Position numbers and translations under genes: made by a program | Notes under the pieces: generated by a model | What the model saw: only the letters and a program-made list of their open reading frames with translations | Databases searched by the model: none | What the model was told of the DNA's origin: nothing | DNA from: Martelella mediterranea DSM 17316 | GTDB lineage: Bacteria > Pseudomonadota > Alphaproteobacteria > Rhizobiales > Rhizobiaceae | NCBI RefSeq assembly: GCF_002043005.1 | Contig: NZ_CP020330.1 | Location: forward strand, 4,482,001 to 4,546,000 | Reading direction: 5' to 3' | Length of the DNA stretch: 64,000 nt | Part shown: piece by piece, positions 17,182 through 26,169 of the stretch | How the letters are laid out: each line of letters begins with the position of its first letter | Numbering within the stretch: position 1 is the stretch's first letter

Positions 17182-18719
17182 CAGACCTGCTCCTTGGAGA
17201 TATCGGTCGGCGTCTGCACCACCTTGCGGCGGCCGGCGCCGAAGAGTTCCGTGTCGGAATTGCCGCCGGAACAGCCATTGCCGAAGGAGAAGCCGCAGGA
17301 CCCGCGGACGTCATAGGCGTCTTCGGAGACCTCGCGATGGGTGGTCGGGATGACGAAACGATCCTCGTAATTGGCAATTGCCATCACGTGGTACATATCC
17401 TCGATCATCCGGCCGGTGAGGCCGACGCGTTCGGCAATCGCGTTGTCGTCGACGCCGTCGACGGTTTTGGCGCGCATATAGGCGCGCATGGCGAGCATGC
17501 GTTCCAGCGCGTTCACCACCGGCTCCTCCTTGCCCGCCGTCAAAAAGTTGGCGAGGTAGCGCACGGGAATACGCAGCGACTTCACGTCCGGCATATCGCC
17601 ATCGAGACCGAGCTTGCCGGCTTCGGCGGCGGACTGGACCGGCGAGAGCGGCGGTACGTACCAGACCATCGGCAGGGTGCGGTATTCCGGATGCAGCGGG
17701 AAGGCCACCTTCCAGTCGATCGCCATCTTGTAGACCGGCGAGTTCCTCGCCGCCTTCAGCCAGTCGTCCGGCACGCCGTCCTTGCGGGCCTGTTCGATGA
17801 CCGCCGGGTCGTTCGGATCGAGGAACACCTTGAGCTGTTCCTCGTAGAGATCCTGCTCGTTCGCCGTCGACGCCGCCTCCGAAATCCGGTCGGCATCATA
17901 GAGAATGACGCCGAGGTAACGGATACGACCGACGCAGGTTTCCGAGCACACCGTCGGCTGGCCGGCTTCGATGCGCGGATAGCAGAAGATGCACTTTTCC
18001 GATTTGCCGGAATTCCAGTTGTAATAGATCTTCTTGTAGGGGCAGCCGGAGACGCACATGCGCCAGCCCCGGCACTTCTCCTGGTCGATCAGGACGATGC
18101 CGTCATCCTCACGCTTGTAGATCGCGCCTGAGGGACAGGCGGCGACACAGGTCGGGTTCAGACAGTGCTCGCACAGGCGCGGCAGATACATCATGAAGGT
18201 GTTTTCGAACTGGCCGTAGATTTCCTTCTCGACGCCCTCGAAATTCACATCCTTCGAGCGCTTCTCGAATTCGCCGCCGAGGATTTCCTCCCAGTTCGGG
18301 CCCCATTCGATCTTCTCCATCCGCTCGCCGGTCAGCTTCGAGCGCGGCCGAGCCGTCGGCATGGTCTTGCTCTCGCCGGCGGTCTGGAGATGGCCATAGT
18401 CGAAATCGAAGGGTTCGTAATAGTCGTCGATTTCCGGCAGGTCCGGATTGGCGAAGATCTTGGCGAGGATGCGCCATTTGGCGCCCATCTTCGGCTCGAT
18501 CCGGCCGTTCTTCTTGCGGACCCAGCCGCCATTCCATTTCTTCTGGTTTTCCCATTCCTTGGGAAATCCGATCCCCGGCTTGGTCTCGACATTGTTGAAC
18601 CAGGCGTATTCAACGCCTTCCCGGTTCGTCCAGACATTCTTGCAGGTGACGGAGCAGGTGTGGCACCCGATGCATTTATCGAGATTGAGCACCATGCCGA
18701 TCTGTGCGCGGACCTTCAT
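17181..18719 (-). CDS. narH: Respiratory nitrate reductase beta subunit (Fe-S)
   Basis: NarH passes electrons from NarI hemes to NarG through four iron-sulfur clusters. In its 512 residues the first motif is C16-x2-C19-x2-C22-x3-C26. Later sets include CEHCLNPTCVAACPSG, CRGWRMCVSGCP and CIFCYPRIEAGQPTVC. The Trp in CRGWRMC marks the [3Fe-4S] site typical of NarH. The length matches the E. coli protein (512). It overlaps narG as ATGA. A Gly/Ser-rich segment, GSCGFSFGNGCSGGN, near the C-terminus is normal for the family. Confidence 0.97.
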   Translation of the reverse strand: MKVRAQIGMVLNLDKCIGCHTCSVTCKNVWTNREGVEYAWFNNVETKPGIGFPKEWENQKKWNGGWVRKKNGRIEPKMGAKWRILAKIFANPDLPEIDDYYEPFDFDYGHLQTAGESKTMPTARPRSKLTGERMEKIEWGPNWEEILGGEFEKRSKDVNFEGVEKEIYGQFENTFMMYLPRLCEHCLNPTCVAACPSGAIYKREDDGIVLIDQEKCRGWRMCVSGCPYKKIYYNWNSGKSEKCIFCYPRIEAGQPTVCSETCVGRIRYLGVILYDADRISEAASTANEQDLYEEQLKVFLDPNDPAVIEQARKDGVPDDWLKAARNSPVYKMAIDWKVAFPLHPEYRTLPMVWYVPPLSPVQSAAEAGKLGLDGDMPDVKSLRIPVRYLANFLTAGKEEPVVNALERMLAMRAYMRAKTVDGVDDNAIAERVGLTGRMIEDMYHVMAIANYEDRFVIPTTHREVSEDAYDVRGSCGFSFGNGCSGGNSDTELFGAGRRKVVQTPTDISKEQV

Positions 18720-21700
18720 TCTGCGGCCTCCTTTCCTGCAAGGCTTGGGGTCTCGTCCATCCAGTCGACATTTTCGAGTTTGCGGACGACGACGAATTCA
18801 TCGCGGTTGGCGCCCACGGTTCCGTAGTAGTTGAAACCGTAGGCCTGATGGGCGTAACCGCCGATCATGTGGGTGGGCTTCGGGATCACGCGGGTGACGG
18901 AGTTGTGAATGCCGCCGCGCTGGCCGGTCAGCGGCGAGCCGGGCGTGTTCACGATCTTCTCCTGCGCGTGGTACATGAAGATCGTGCCGTCCTTCATGCG
19001 CTGCGAGACCACCGCGCGGGCGACCAGCGCGCCATTGGCGTTGTAGACCTCGACCCAGTCATTATCGACGATGCCGGCGCGGGCGGCGTCGGGCTCGGAG
19101 ATCCACACCACCGGGCCGCCGCGGTTCAGCGTCAGCATCAACAGGTTGTCGGTATAGGTGGAGTGGATGCCCCATTTCTGGTGCGGGGTGATGAAGTTCA
19201 GCACCAGATGCGGCTGGCCGTCGAGGCGCGCCTCGATTGCCGGCGTCACGGTTCCGGTATCGATCGGCGGGCGGTAGACGCAGAAGGCCTCGCCGAAGGC
19301 CCGCATCCACAGATGGTCCTGATAGAGCTGCTGCCGCCCGGAGAGCGTGCGCCACGGGATCAGCTCGTGGACATTGGTGTAGCAGGCGTTGTAGCAGACC
19401 TTTTCCGATTCCAGCCCCGACCATGTCGGCGAGGAAATGATCTTGCGCGGCTGAGCGACGATGTCGCGGAAGCGGATTTTTTCGTCTTCTTTCGGAAGGG
19501 CGAGATGGGTGTGGTCGCGCCCGGTGATCGCCGAGAGCGCTGCCCAGGCCTTGACCGCGACCTCGCCATTGGTTTCCGGCGCCAGCGACAGGATCACCTC
19601 GGTGGCATGGATATCGGTCTCGATCTTCGGACGGCCCTTCGAGGCCCCCTCTTCCGTCACCGTGCCGTTGAGCTTGCCCAGAAGGCCGACTTCATGCTCG
19701 GTGTTCCAGGAAATCCCCTTGCCGCCATTGCCGAGCTTATCGAGAAGCGGGCCGACGGAGGTGAAGCGCTTGTAGAGATTGGGATAGTCCCGCTCGACCA
19801 CGGCGACCGTCGGCATGGTCTTGCCCGGAACCGGGTCCGTTTCGCCCTGTTTCCAGTCCTTCACATCGAAGGGCTGGGCCAGTTCGCCGGGGGTGTCGTG
19901 CAGGGTCGGCACCAGCACGATATCCTTTTCGACGCCCAGCACTTCCGGCGCGACTTCGGAAAACGTCTTTGCGATACCCTTGAAGATTTCCCAGTCCGAG
20001 CGCGACTGCCAGGCCGGATCGGCAGCACTTGTCAGCGGATGGATGAAGGGGTGCATGTCGGAGGTGTTGAGGTCGTTCTTCTCGTACCATGTCGCCGTCG
20101 GCAGAACGATGTCGGAATAGACGCAGGTGGTCGACATGCGGAAGTCGAGGGTCACCAACAGATCGAGCTTTCCTTCCGGCGCCTCGTCATGCCAGACGGC
20201 CTCCTTCACCTCCTGACGGCCCTCGTCGCCGAGATCCTTGCCAAGCAGGCCGTGTGATGTGCCAAGCAGGTGTTTCAGGAAATATTCGTGCCCCTTGCCC
20301 GAGGAGCCGAGCAGGTTGGAGCGCCAGACGAACATGTTGCGCGGCCAGTTTTCCTCCGCGTCCGGGTCTTCGCAGGACATGGAAAGCGTGCCGGTTTTCA
20401 GCGCATCGGCGACATAATCGGCAGGCTTTTGGCCCGAGGCTTCCGCCGCACGGGCGACCTCCAGCGGGTTGGTGCGCAATTGCGGCGCTGAGGGCAGCCA
20501 GCCCATGCGCTCGGCGCGGATGTTGTAATCGATCAGCGTTGCATCCCACGGGCCTTCCGGCGCGGTCGGAGACAGCAGTTCGTCGACCTTCACCGTCTCG
20601 TAGCGCCACTGATCGGTGTGGGCGTAGAAGAACGAGGTCGAGTTCATGTGGCGCGGCGGGCGCTGCCAGTCGAGTCCGAAAGCGAGCGGCAGCCAGCCCG
20701 TCTGCGGGCGCAGCTTTTCCTGGCCGACATAATGGCTCCAGCCGCCGCCGGACTGGCCGATACAGCCGCACATCACCAGCATGTTGATGATACCACGGTA
20801 GTTCATGTCCATGTGGTACCAGTGGTTCAGACCGGCGCCGAGAATGACCATGGAGCGGCCGTTGGTCTTTTCGGCGTTGCCCGCGAAGGCGCGGGCGGTC
20901 GCGATGATCTGCTCGCGGGAAACGCCGGTGATCTTCTCCGCCCAGGCCGGCGTATAGGGCGTTCCATCGTCGAAAGAACTTGCGACATTGTCGCCGCCGA
21001 AGCCGCGGTCGAGGCCGTAATTGGCGACGAACAGGTCGAAGACCGTGGCGACGATCGCCTCGCCATCCGCAAGCGCCACCCGGCGGACCGGCACCTTGCG
21101 CGCCAGAACGTCGTCATGATCAGTGCCCTCGAAATAGTCATGCGCCCGGCTGCCGAAATAGGGGAATGCAACGTCCTCGACGCCGTCATGGCTTTCCGCA
21201 AGGCTCATGACCAGATCGATTTCAGCGCCCGCGCCATCCTTCTGCTCGAGGTTCCACTTGCCCTTTTCGCCCCAGCGATAGCCCACCGACCCGCGCGGCG
21301 CGACGACGTCGCCGGTCTTCGCGTCGAAGCCGACCGTCTTCCATTCGGGATTGTTGCTCTCGCCGAGACCATCCTTGAAGTCGGAGGCACGCAGAAAGCG
21401 TTCCGGCACGAAACGGCCGTCCTTCTTCACCAGCCGCACCAGCATCGGCATGTCGGTGTAGCGGCGACAGTAATCGTCGAAATAGCCGACCGTCCGGTCG
21501 AGATGGTATTCGCGCAGGATCACATGGCCGAGCGCCATGGCGAGCGCCGCATCGGTTCCCTGCTTCGGGTGCAGCCAGAGATCGGAGAATTTTGCGGCTT
21601 CCGAATAGTCCGGCGAGACGACGACGGACTTCGTGCCCTTGTAGCGCACCTCCGTGTAGAAATGCGCGTCCGGCGTGCGTGTCTGCGGCACGTTGGAGCC

Positions 21701-22459
21701 CCAGAGCATCAGGAAGCCGGCATTGTACCAGTCAGCCGATTCCGGCACGTCGGTCTGCTCGCCCCAGGTCATCGGCGAGGCCGGGGGCAGGTCGCAATAC
21801 CAGTCGTAAAACGACATGCAGGTGCCGCCGAGCAGCGACAGGTAGCGGGACCCGGCCGCGTAAGAGACCATCGACATCGCCGGGATCGGCGAAAATCCGA
21901 TGACGCGGTCGGGCCCCCACCTCTTCGCGGTATAGGCGTTGGCCGCCGCGATGAGCTCGTTGACCTCGTCCCAGGTGGCGCGCACGAAGCCGCCGAGGCC
22001 GCGCACCTTGATGTATTCGGCCCGCTTGGCCGGGTCCTCCTGAATGGCGCGCCAGGCGGCGACCGGGCTCTTGTCGGCGCGTTCCCTGCGCCAGAGCTTC
22101 AGGAGCCGCGCCCGGATCAGCGGGTATTTCACCCGATTGGCCGAATACATATACCAGCTGTAGCTGGCGCCGCGCGAACAGCCGCGTGGTTCGTGATTGG
22201 GCATGTCGGGCCGGGTGCGCGGATAATCGGTCTGCTGGGTTTCCCAGGTGACGATCCCGCCCTTGACGTAGATCTTCCACGAACAGGAGCCCGTGCAGTT
22301 CACGCCATGGGTAGAGCGCACGATCTTGTCGTGCTGCCAGCGCTTGCGATAGGCGTCTTCCCAGTCGCGATTTTCATTGGTGGTGACGCCGTGACCATCG
22401 GAGAATGTATCGACATTCTTGCGTGCCAGAAAGTTGAGGCGGTCGAGGAGAAGAGACAT
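18716..22459 (-). CDS. narG: Respiratory nitrate reductase alpha subunit (molybdenum catalytic subunit)
   Basis: NarG reduces nitrate to nitrite at a Mo-bisMGD site facing the cytoplasm, allowing anaerobic respiration. The 1247-residue chain has the usual NarG length and the FS0 cluster ligands H51-x3-C55-x3-C59-x34-C94, where the first ligand is His. The segment WYCDLPPASPMTWGEQTDVPE includes the Asp region that coordinates molybdenum. There is no Tat signal, as expected for the cytoplasm-facing enzyme rather than the archaeal type. It lies 24 bp after narK. The large antisense openings across this gene are by-products of high GC. Confidence 0.98.
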   Translation of the reverse strand: MSLLLDRLNFLARKNVDTFSDGHGVTTNENRDWEDAYRKRWQHDKIVRSTHGVNCTGSCSWKIYVKGGIVTWETQQTDYPRTRPDMPNHEPRGCSRGASYSWYMYSANRVKYPLIRARLLKLWRRERADKSPVAAWRAIQEDPAKRAEYIKVRGLGGFVRATWDEVNELIAAANAYTAKRWGPDRVIGFSPIPAMSMVSYAAGSRYLSLLGGTCMSFYDWYCDLPPASPMTWGEQTDVPESADWYNAGFLMLWGSNVPQTRTPDAHFYTEVRYKGTKSVVVSPDYSEAAKFSDLWLHPKQGTDAALAMALGHVILREYHLDRTVGYFDDYCRRYTDMPMLVRLVKKDGRFVPERFLRASDFKDGLGESNNPEWKTVGFDAKTGDVVAPRGSVGYRWGEKGKWNLEQKDGAGAEIDLVMSLAESHDGVEDVAFPYFGSRAHDYFEGTDHDDVLARKVPVRRVALADGEAIVATVFDLFVANYGLDRGFGGDNVASSFDDGTPYTPAWAEKITGVSREQIIATARAFAGNAEKTNGRSMVILGAGLNHWYHMDMNYRGIINMLVMCGCIGQSGGGWSHYVGQEKLRPQTGWLPLAFGLDWQRPPRHMNSTSFFYAHTDQWRYETVKVDELLSPTAPEGPWDATLIDYNIRAERMGWLPSAPQLRTNPLEVARAAEASGQKPADYVADALKTGTLSMSCEDPDAEENWPRNMFVWRSNLLGSSGKGHEYFLKHLLGTSHGLLGKDLGDEGRQEVKEAVWHDEAPEGKLDLLVTLDFRMSTTCVYSDIVLPTATWYEKNDLNTSDMHPFIHPLTSAADPAWQSRSDWEIFKGIAKTFSEVAPEVLGVEKDIVLVPTLHDTPGELAQPFDVKDWKQGETDPVPGKTMPTVAVVERDYPNLYKRFTSVGPLLDKLGNGGKGISWNTEHEVGLLGKLNGTVTEEGASKGRPKIETDIHATEVILSLAPETNGEVAVKAWAALSAITGRDHTHLALPKEDEKIRFRDIVAQPRKIISSPTWSGLESEKVCYNACYTNVHELIPWRTLSGRQQLYQDHLWMRAFGEAFCVYRPPIDTGTVTPAIEARLDGQPHLVLNFITPHQKWGIHSTYTDNLLMLTLNRGGPVVWISEPDAARAGIVDNDWVEVYNANGALVARAVVSQRMKDGTIFMYHAQEKIVNTPGSPLTGQRGGIHNSVTRVIPKPTHMIGGYAHQAYGFNYYGTVGANRDEFVVVRKLENVDWMDETPSLAGKEAAE

Positions 22460-22483
22460 GATCCGTTCCTTTGTTTCGGGCGA

Positions 22484-25159
22484 TTAGCAGGGCACCGGCG
22501 CGTTGCGGCGGGTGTAGTAGAAGAAGGTCAGCACGGCGCAGATGACGTAGAAGATGCCGAAGCCCCACAGCGCCATGTCCGGTCCGCCGGTCATCGAGAT
22601 CGCGGTGCCGTAGGATTTGGGGATGAAGAATGCGCCATAGGCGGCGATCGCGGAGGTGAAGGCGATGATCGCCGCGCTCTCGCGGTCCGTCTGCTTCTGC
22701 AGCGCGCCCGCATCCAGTTCCGGCATCAGTCGGGGCACTTCCTCGCGCATGATCGCCGGGATCATCTGGAAGGTCGATGCATTGCCCACACCAGTGAGGA
22801 AGAACAGCGCCATGAAGCAGGCGAAGAAGGCCCAGAAATTACCGCCCTCACCTCCATGCGGCAGGAATTGCAGCACGCCGACCACGGCGACGAACATGCC
22901 GACGAAGGTCCAGAAGGTCACCCGCCCGCCGCCGAAGCGGTCGGAAATCCAGCCGGTGCCCGCACGGCTCAGCGCGCCGACCAGCGGGCCAAGGAAGGCG
23001 TAGGAGAGCGCATTGACCTCCGGGAACTGCGTCTTCATCAGCAGCGGGAAACCCGCCGAATAGCCGATGAACGAGCCGAATGTGCCGGTATAGAGAATGC
23101 ACATGATCCAGTTGTGGAAGCGCGAGAAGATCACCGCCTGATCGGCAAAGGAGGCCTTGGCCGAGGCGATATCGTTCATGCCGAAATAGGCGGCGATGGT
23201 GGCGGCGATGATGAATGGCACCCAGACAAAGCCGGCATTCTGCAGCCACAGCCGTCCCCCGTCGCTCAGCGCCTGCGGTTCGCCGCCGAGCGCGCCGAAG
23301 ACGCCCATGGTGATGACCACCGGCACGAGGAACTGCATGACCGAGACCCCGAGATTGCCGAGACCGGCATTCATGGCGAGCGCATTGCCCTTTTCGGCCT
23401 TGGGGAAGAAGAAGCTGATATTGGCCATGGACGAGGCGAAGTTGCCGCCGCCGAGACCGCACAGAAGCGCCAGAACGAGGAAGATCAGATAGGGCGTTTC
23501 CGGGTTCTGCACGGCATAGCCGATGCCCATGGCCGGCAGCAGCAGCGAGGCGGTGGACAGCGTGGTCCAGAGCCTGCCGCCGAAGATCGGCACCATGAAG
23601 GAGTAGAAAATCCTGAGCGTCGCGCCCGAAAGCCCCGGCAGCGCCGCCAGCCAGAAGAGCTGGGCGTCGGTGAAGTTAAAGCCGATCGCGGGAAGCCGCG
23701 CGACGACAACCGACCACACCATCCAGACCGAAAAGGCCAGAAGCAGCGCGGGAATGGAGATCCACAGATTGCGCTTGGCGACCTTGCGTCCGGTCTGTTC
23801 CCAGAAGGTCTTGTCTTCCGGGTTCCATTCCGTCAGCGTCGCCGCCGACGTCTTCGGCGTCATGCCCTCGAATTCCGGCAGTTCCGGCAGGGTGTCGTCA
23901 CTGGCCCGGTTGCGGCGTTCCATCTGACGAATGGAAAGGTGCATCCAGGTCAGGGCGACCAGCACCAGCAGAAAGAGGAAGGCGAAGCAGGTGGTGTAGA
24001 CGCCGGTCAGGTCCAGCAGCGTACCGAACACGATCGGCAGGACGAAGCCGCCGAGCCCGCCGATCATGCCGACGAGACCGCCGACCGAGCCGACATTGTC
24101 GGGATAGTAGACCGGGATATGCTTGTAGACGGCCGCCTTGCCGAGGCTCATGAAGAAACCGAGACAGAAGATCATCAGCACGAAGGCGCCGAAGCTCATG
24201 GCCGTCGAGAAGACAATATCGCCGCCCTTGGCGTGGATCGTGTAGCTCGTCGGCGGATAGGACAGCATGAACAGCAAGAACAGCGCAAAGCCGAAGGTCC
24301 AGTACATCACCGAGCGCGCGCCGAACCGGTCCGAGAGATGCCCGCCATAGGCGCGGAACAGGCTGGCCGAGAGCGAGAAGGCCGCCGCCGCCATGCCCGC
24401 AGTGCGGATATCGACGCCGTAGACATCGACGAGGTAATGCGGCAGCCACAGCGCCAGCGCGACGAAAGCGCCGAAGACGAAGAAATAGTACAGCGAGAAG
24501 CGCCAGACCTGCAGGTTCTTCAGCGGCGCAAGCTGGGCCGCAACCGTGGTGGCCTTCGCTCCGCTGCGGCGGCGGGCTTCGAACACCGGATCATGTTTCG
24601 AAAAAACGAAGAAGATGACGGCGATCGCTGCAAGCGCGAAGGCCCAGACATTGGCCACCGCCTGCCAGCCGAAGGCGACCATGACGAAAGGCGCGCCGAA
24701 CTTGGTCACCGCCGCGCCGACATTGCCGGCGCCGAAAATGCCGAGCGCGGTGCCCTGCTTTTCCGGCGGATACCAGTGCGAGACATAGGTGACGCCAACG
24801 GCGAAGGAACCGCCGGCAAGGCCGACGCCAAGGGCGGCGAGCAGGAAAAGCGGATAGGTTGTCGCGCTGGTCAGAAGAAAGGTCGCCGCGGCGGCCAGTA
24901 GCATCTGCAACGGAAACACCAGCCGCCCGCCATATTGCTCGGTCCAGATGCCGAGCATCAGCCGCGTCAGCGAGCCGGTGAGAACCGGCGTTGCCACCAG
25001 AATGCCGAACTGGGTTTCGGAAAGGCCGAGTTCGCTTTTGATCTCGACCCCGATGATGGCGAAGATCGTCCAGACCGCAAAACAGACCGTGAAGGCCACA
25101 GTGCTGAGACCGAGCGCCCGGCGCTGATCGCTTCGCGAAACACCGTCAACTGCAGACAT
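22484..25159 (-). CDS. narK: Two-domain nitrate/nitrite transporter NarK (NarK1-NarK2 fusion)
   Basis: This is an 891-residue MFS protein made of two complete NarK domains. Domain 1 (about 15-410) is NarK1-like: FAVWTIFAIIGVEIKSELGL, and the nitrate signature GNVGAAVTKFGAPFV. Domain 2 (about 465-885) is NarK2-like, with SFFFPKAEKGNALAMNAGLG. About 24 membrane helices are expected in total. In Paracoccus-type fusions, domain 1 acts as nitrate/proton symporter and domain 2 as nitrate/nitrite exchanger, which together start and sustain respiration. It is the first gene of the nar operon, with an FNR-type site about 83 bp upstream of its start. Confidence 0.95.
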   Translation of the reverse strand: MSAVDGVSRSDQRRALGLSTVAFTVCFAVWTIFAIIGVEIKSELGLSETQFGILVATPVLTGSLTRLMLGIWTEQYGGRLVFPLQMLLAAAATFLLTSATTYPLFLLAALGVGLAGGSFAVGVTYVSHWYPPEKQGTALGIFGAGNVGAAVTKFGAPFVMVAFGWQAVANVWAFALAAIAVIFFVFSKHDPVFEARRRSGAKATTVAAQLAPLKNLQVWRFSLYYFFVFGAFVALALWLPHYLVDVYGVDIRTAGMAAAAFSLSASLFRAYGGHLSDRFGARSVMYWTFGFALFLLFMLSYPPTSYTIHAKGGDIVFSTAMSFGAFVLMIFCLGFFMSLGKAAVYKHIPVYYPDNVGSVGGLVGMIGGLGGFVLPIVFGTLLDLTGVYTTCFAFLFLLVLVALTWMHLSIRQMERRNRASDDTLPELPEFEGMTPKTSAATLTEWNPEDKTFWEQTGRKVAKRNLWISIPALLLAFSVWMVWSVVVARLPAIGFNFTDAQLFWLAALPGLSGATLRIFYSFMVPIFGGRLWTTLSTASLLLPAMGIGYAVQNPETPYLIFLVLALLCGLGGGNFASSMANISFFFPKAEKGNALAMNAGLGNLGVSVMQFLVPVVITMGVFGALGGEPQALSDGGRLWLQNAGFVWVPFIIAATIAAYFGMNDIASAKASFADQAVIFSRFHNWIMCILYTGTFGSFIGYSAGFPLLMKTQFPEVNALSYAFLGPLVGALSRAGTGWISDRFGGGRVTFWTFVGMFVAVVGVLQFLPHGGEGGNFWAFFACFMALFFLTGVGNASTFQMIPAIMREEVPRLMPELDAGALQKQTDRESAAIIAFTSAIAAYGAFFIPKSYGTAISMTGGPDMALWGFGIFYVICAVLTFFYYTRRNAPVPC

Positions 25160-25241
25160 GAAATGCCCCCTAAGGCTCGAGCGGAAGCCCGCTCATTGGA
25201 AATTCTGCCTGAGAGTTAGAAGGCGTTGCAGCCCTGCGAAG

Positions 25242-25255
25242 TTGACCTAAGTCAA
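25242..25255. promoter_or_regulatory. FNR/NarR-type binding site in the narK-narR intergenic region
   Basis: TTGACCTAAGTCAA is a perfect 5-bp dyad (TTGAC-N4-GTCAA). It differs from the FNR consensus TTGAT-N4-ATCAA only at the inner base of each half. It lies 82 bp before the narK ATG and about 147 bp before the narR-like start, so it could serve either gene; the distance suits narK activation better. Confidence 0.75.
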
Positions 25256-25401
25256 GGTTGACGGGCGGCGCGGGACAAACAAGAACTGCGCGTGAAATTG
25301 CCATCCCGCGCTGAAATCATCGTCAAATCGGCCTGTTGCGGATGCCGGCTGTTGCTGCTAAATTTATCAATTGAAGACACGAAAAAAATCAAGGCGATGT
25401 G

Positions 25402-26103
25402 ATGCGGTCATCCGATTTGCCCGAGGTGCGCGCGCTCGGCCTGTTCAACAGCATGGGCGAGGAGAATTTCGAGGCGCTGATGCAGGCGGCCTATCTGCAG
25501 ACCTTCCCGCCGCAACTCGATCTCGTACACGAGGGCGATCCGGCGGATTTCCTCTATGTCGTGATCGAGGGCTGCGTCGAGCTTTACGCCAATGCCAACC
25601 GCCGCGAGGCCACCATGGCGATGGTGCATCCGGTCAGCCCCTTCATCCTGGCCGCCGTCTTGAAGGATGCGGTCTATCTGATGTCGGCGCGCACGCGGGC
25701 GCGCTCGAAAATCCTGCTGATCCCGTCGGAAGACGTCCGCTCGATCTTCGAACTCGATGACGCCTTCGCAAGGGCGATGGTGCTGGAGATGGCCGGCAGC
25801 TATCGCTACGTCATCAAGGAGCACAAGGGCCTCAAGCTGCGCAGTTCCGTCGAGCGATTGGCGAATACGCTGCTTCGGCAGAACCATGAATTCGGCAAGG
25901 GTACCGGTGAATTCGAGCTGCCCTACGACAAGCGCACGCTCGCCTCCCTGCTCGGCATGACGCCGGAAAACCTGTCGCGCGCCTTCAACACGCTGAAGCC
26001 CTACGGCGTCGAGGTCAACGGAACGACAATCCGGCTTTCCGACATCAAGTCTCTGGAAACCCTCGCCAAACCGACCCCGCTCATCGACGACCCCGGCACC
26101 TGA
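25402..26103 (+). CDS. Crp/Fnr family regulator, NarR-like
   Basis: The 233-residue protein has an N-terminal cyclic-nucleotide-binding-like domain (about 10-120) and a C-terminal winged helix. The recognition helix contains TPENLSRAF, so the E-x2-S-R pattern used by FNR for TTGA half-sites is present. It has a single Cys (in EGCVEL) and no N-terminal Cys cluster, so it cannot be an iron-sulfur oxygen sensor like FNR. Divergent placement next to narK matches NarR of Paracoccus, which responds to nitrate or nitrite. ATG 25402 was chosen over GTG 25399 because AAGG lies 7 nt upstream. NarR is an inference; Dnr-type regulators are the alternative. Confidence 0.85.
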   Translation: MRSSDLPEVRALGLFNSMGEENFEALMQAAYLQTFPPQLDLVHEGDPADFLYVVIEGCVELYANANRREATMAMVHPVSPFILAAVLKDAVYLMSARTRARSKILLIPSEDVRSIFELDDAFARAMVLEMAGSYRYVIKEHKGLKLRSSVERLANTLLRQNHEFGKGTGEFELPYDKRTLASLLGMTPENLSRAFNTLKPYGVEVNGTTIRLSDIKSLETLAKPTPLIDDPGT

Positions 26104-26169
26104 GCCCTCCGCAAGGCAGGGCCACCCTCGCTCCTTGTGTTCGGACCTGCCCGGCAACGGGTATTGGCT

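Noticed and set aside
20618..24901. Very long open frame (over 1400 codons) on the plus strand opposite narG and narK
   Set aside because: It is antisense to two clearly recognisable genes, is dominated by Arg, Glu, Asp, His and Gly, lacks domain motifs and has no ribosome site. High third-position GC of the real genes leaves the opposite frame free of stops.
25402..26103. Oxygen-sensing FNR
   Set aside because: The protein has only one Cys and no N-terminal cluster, so it cannot bind the FNR [4Fe-4S] cluster.
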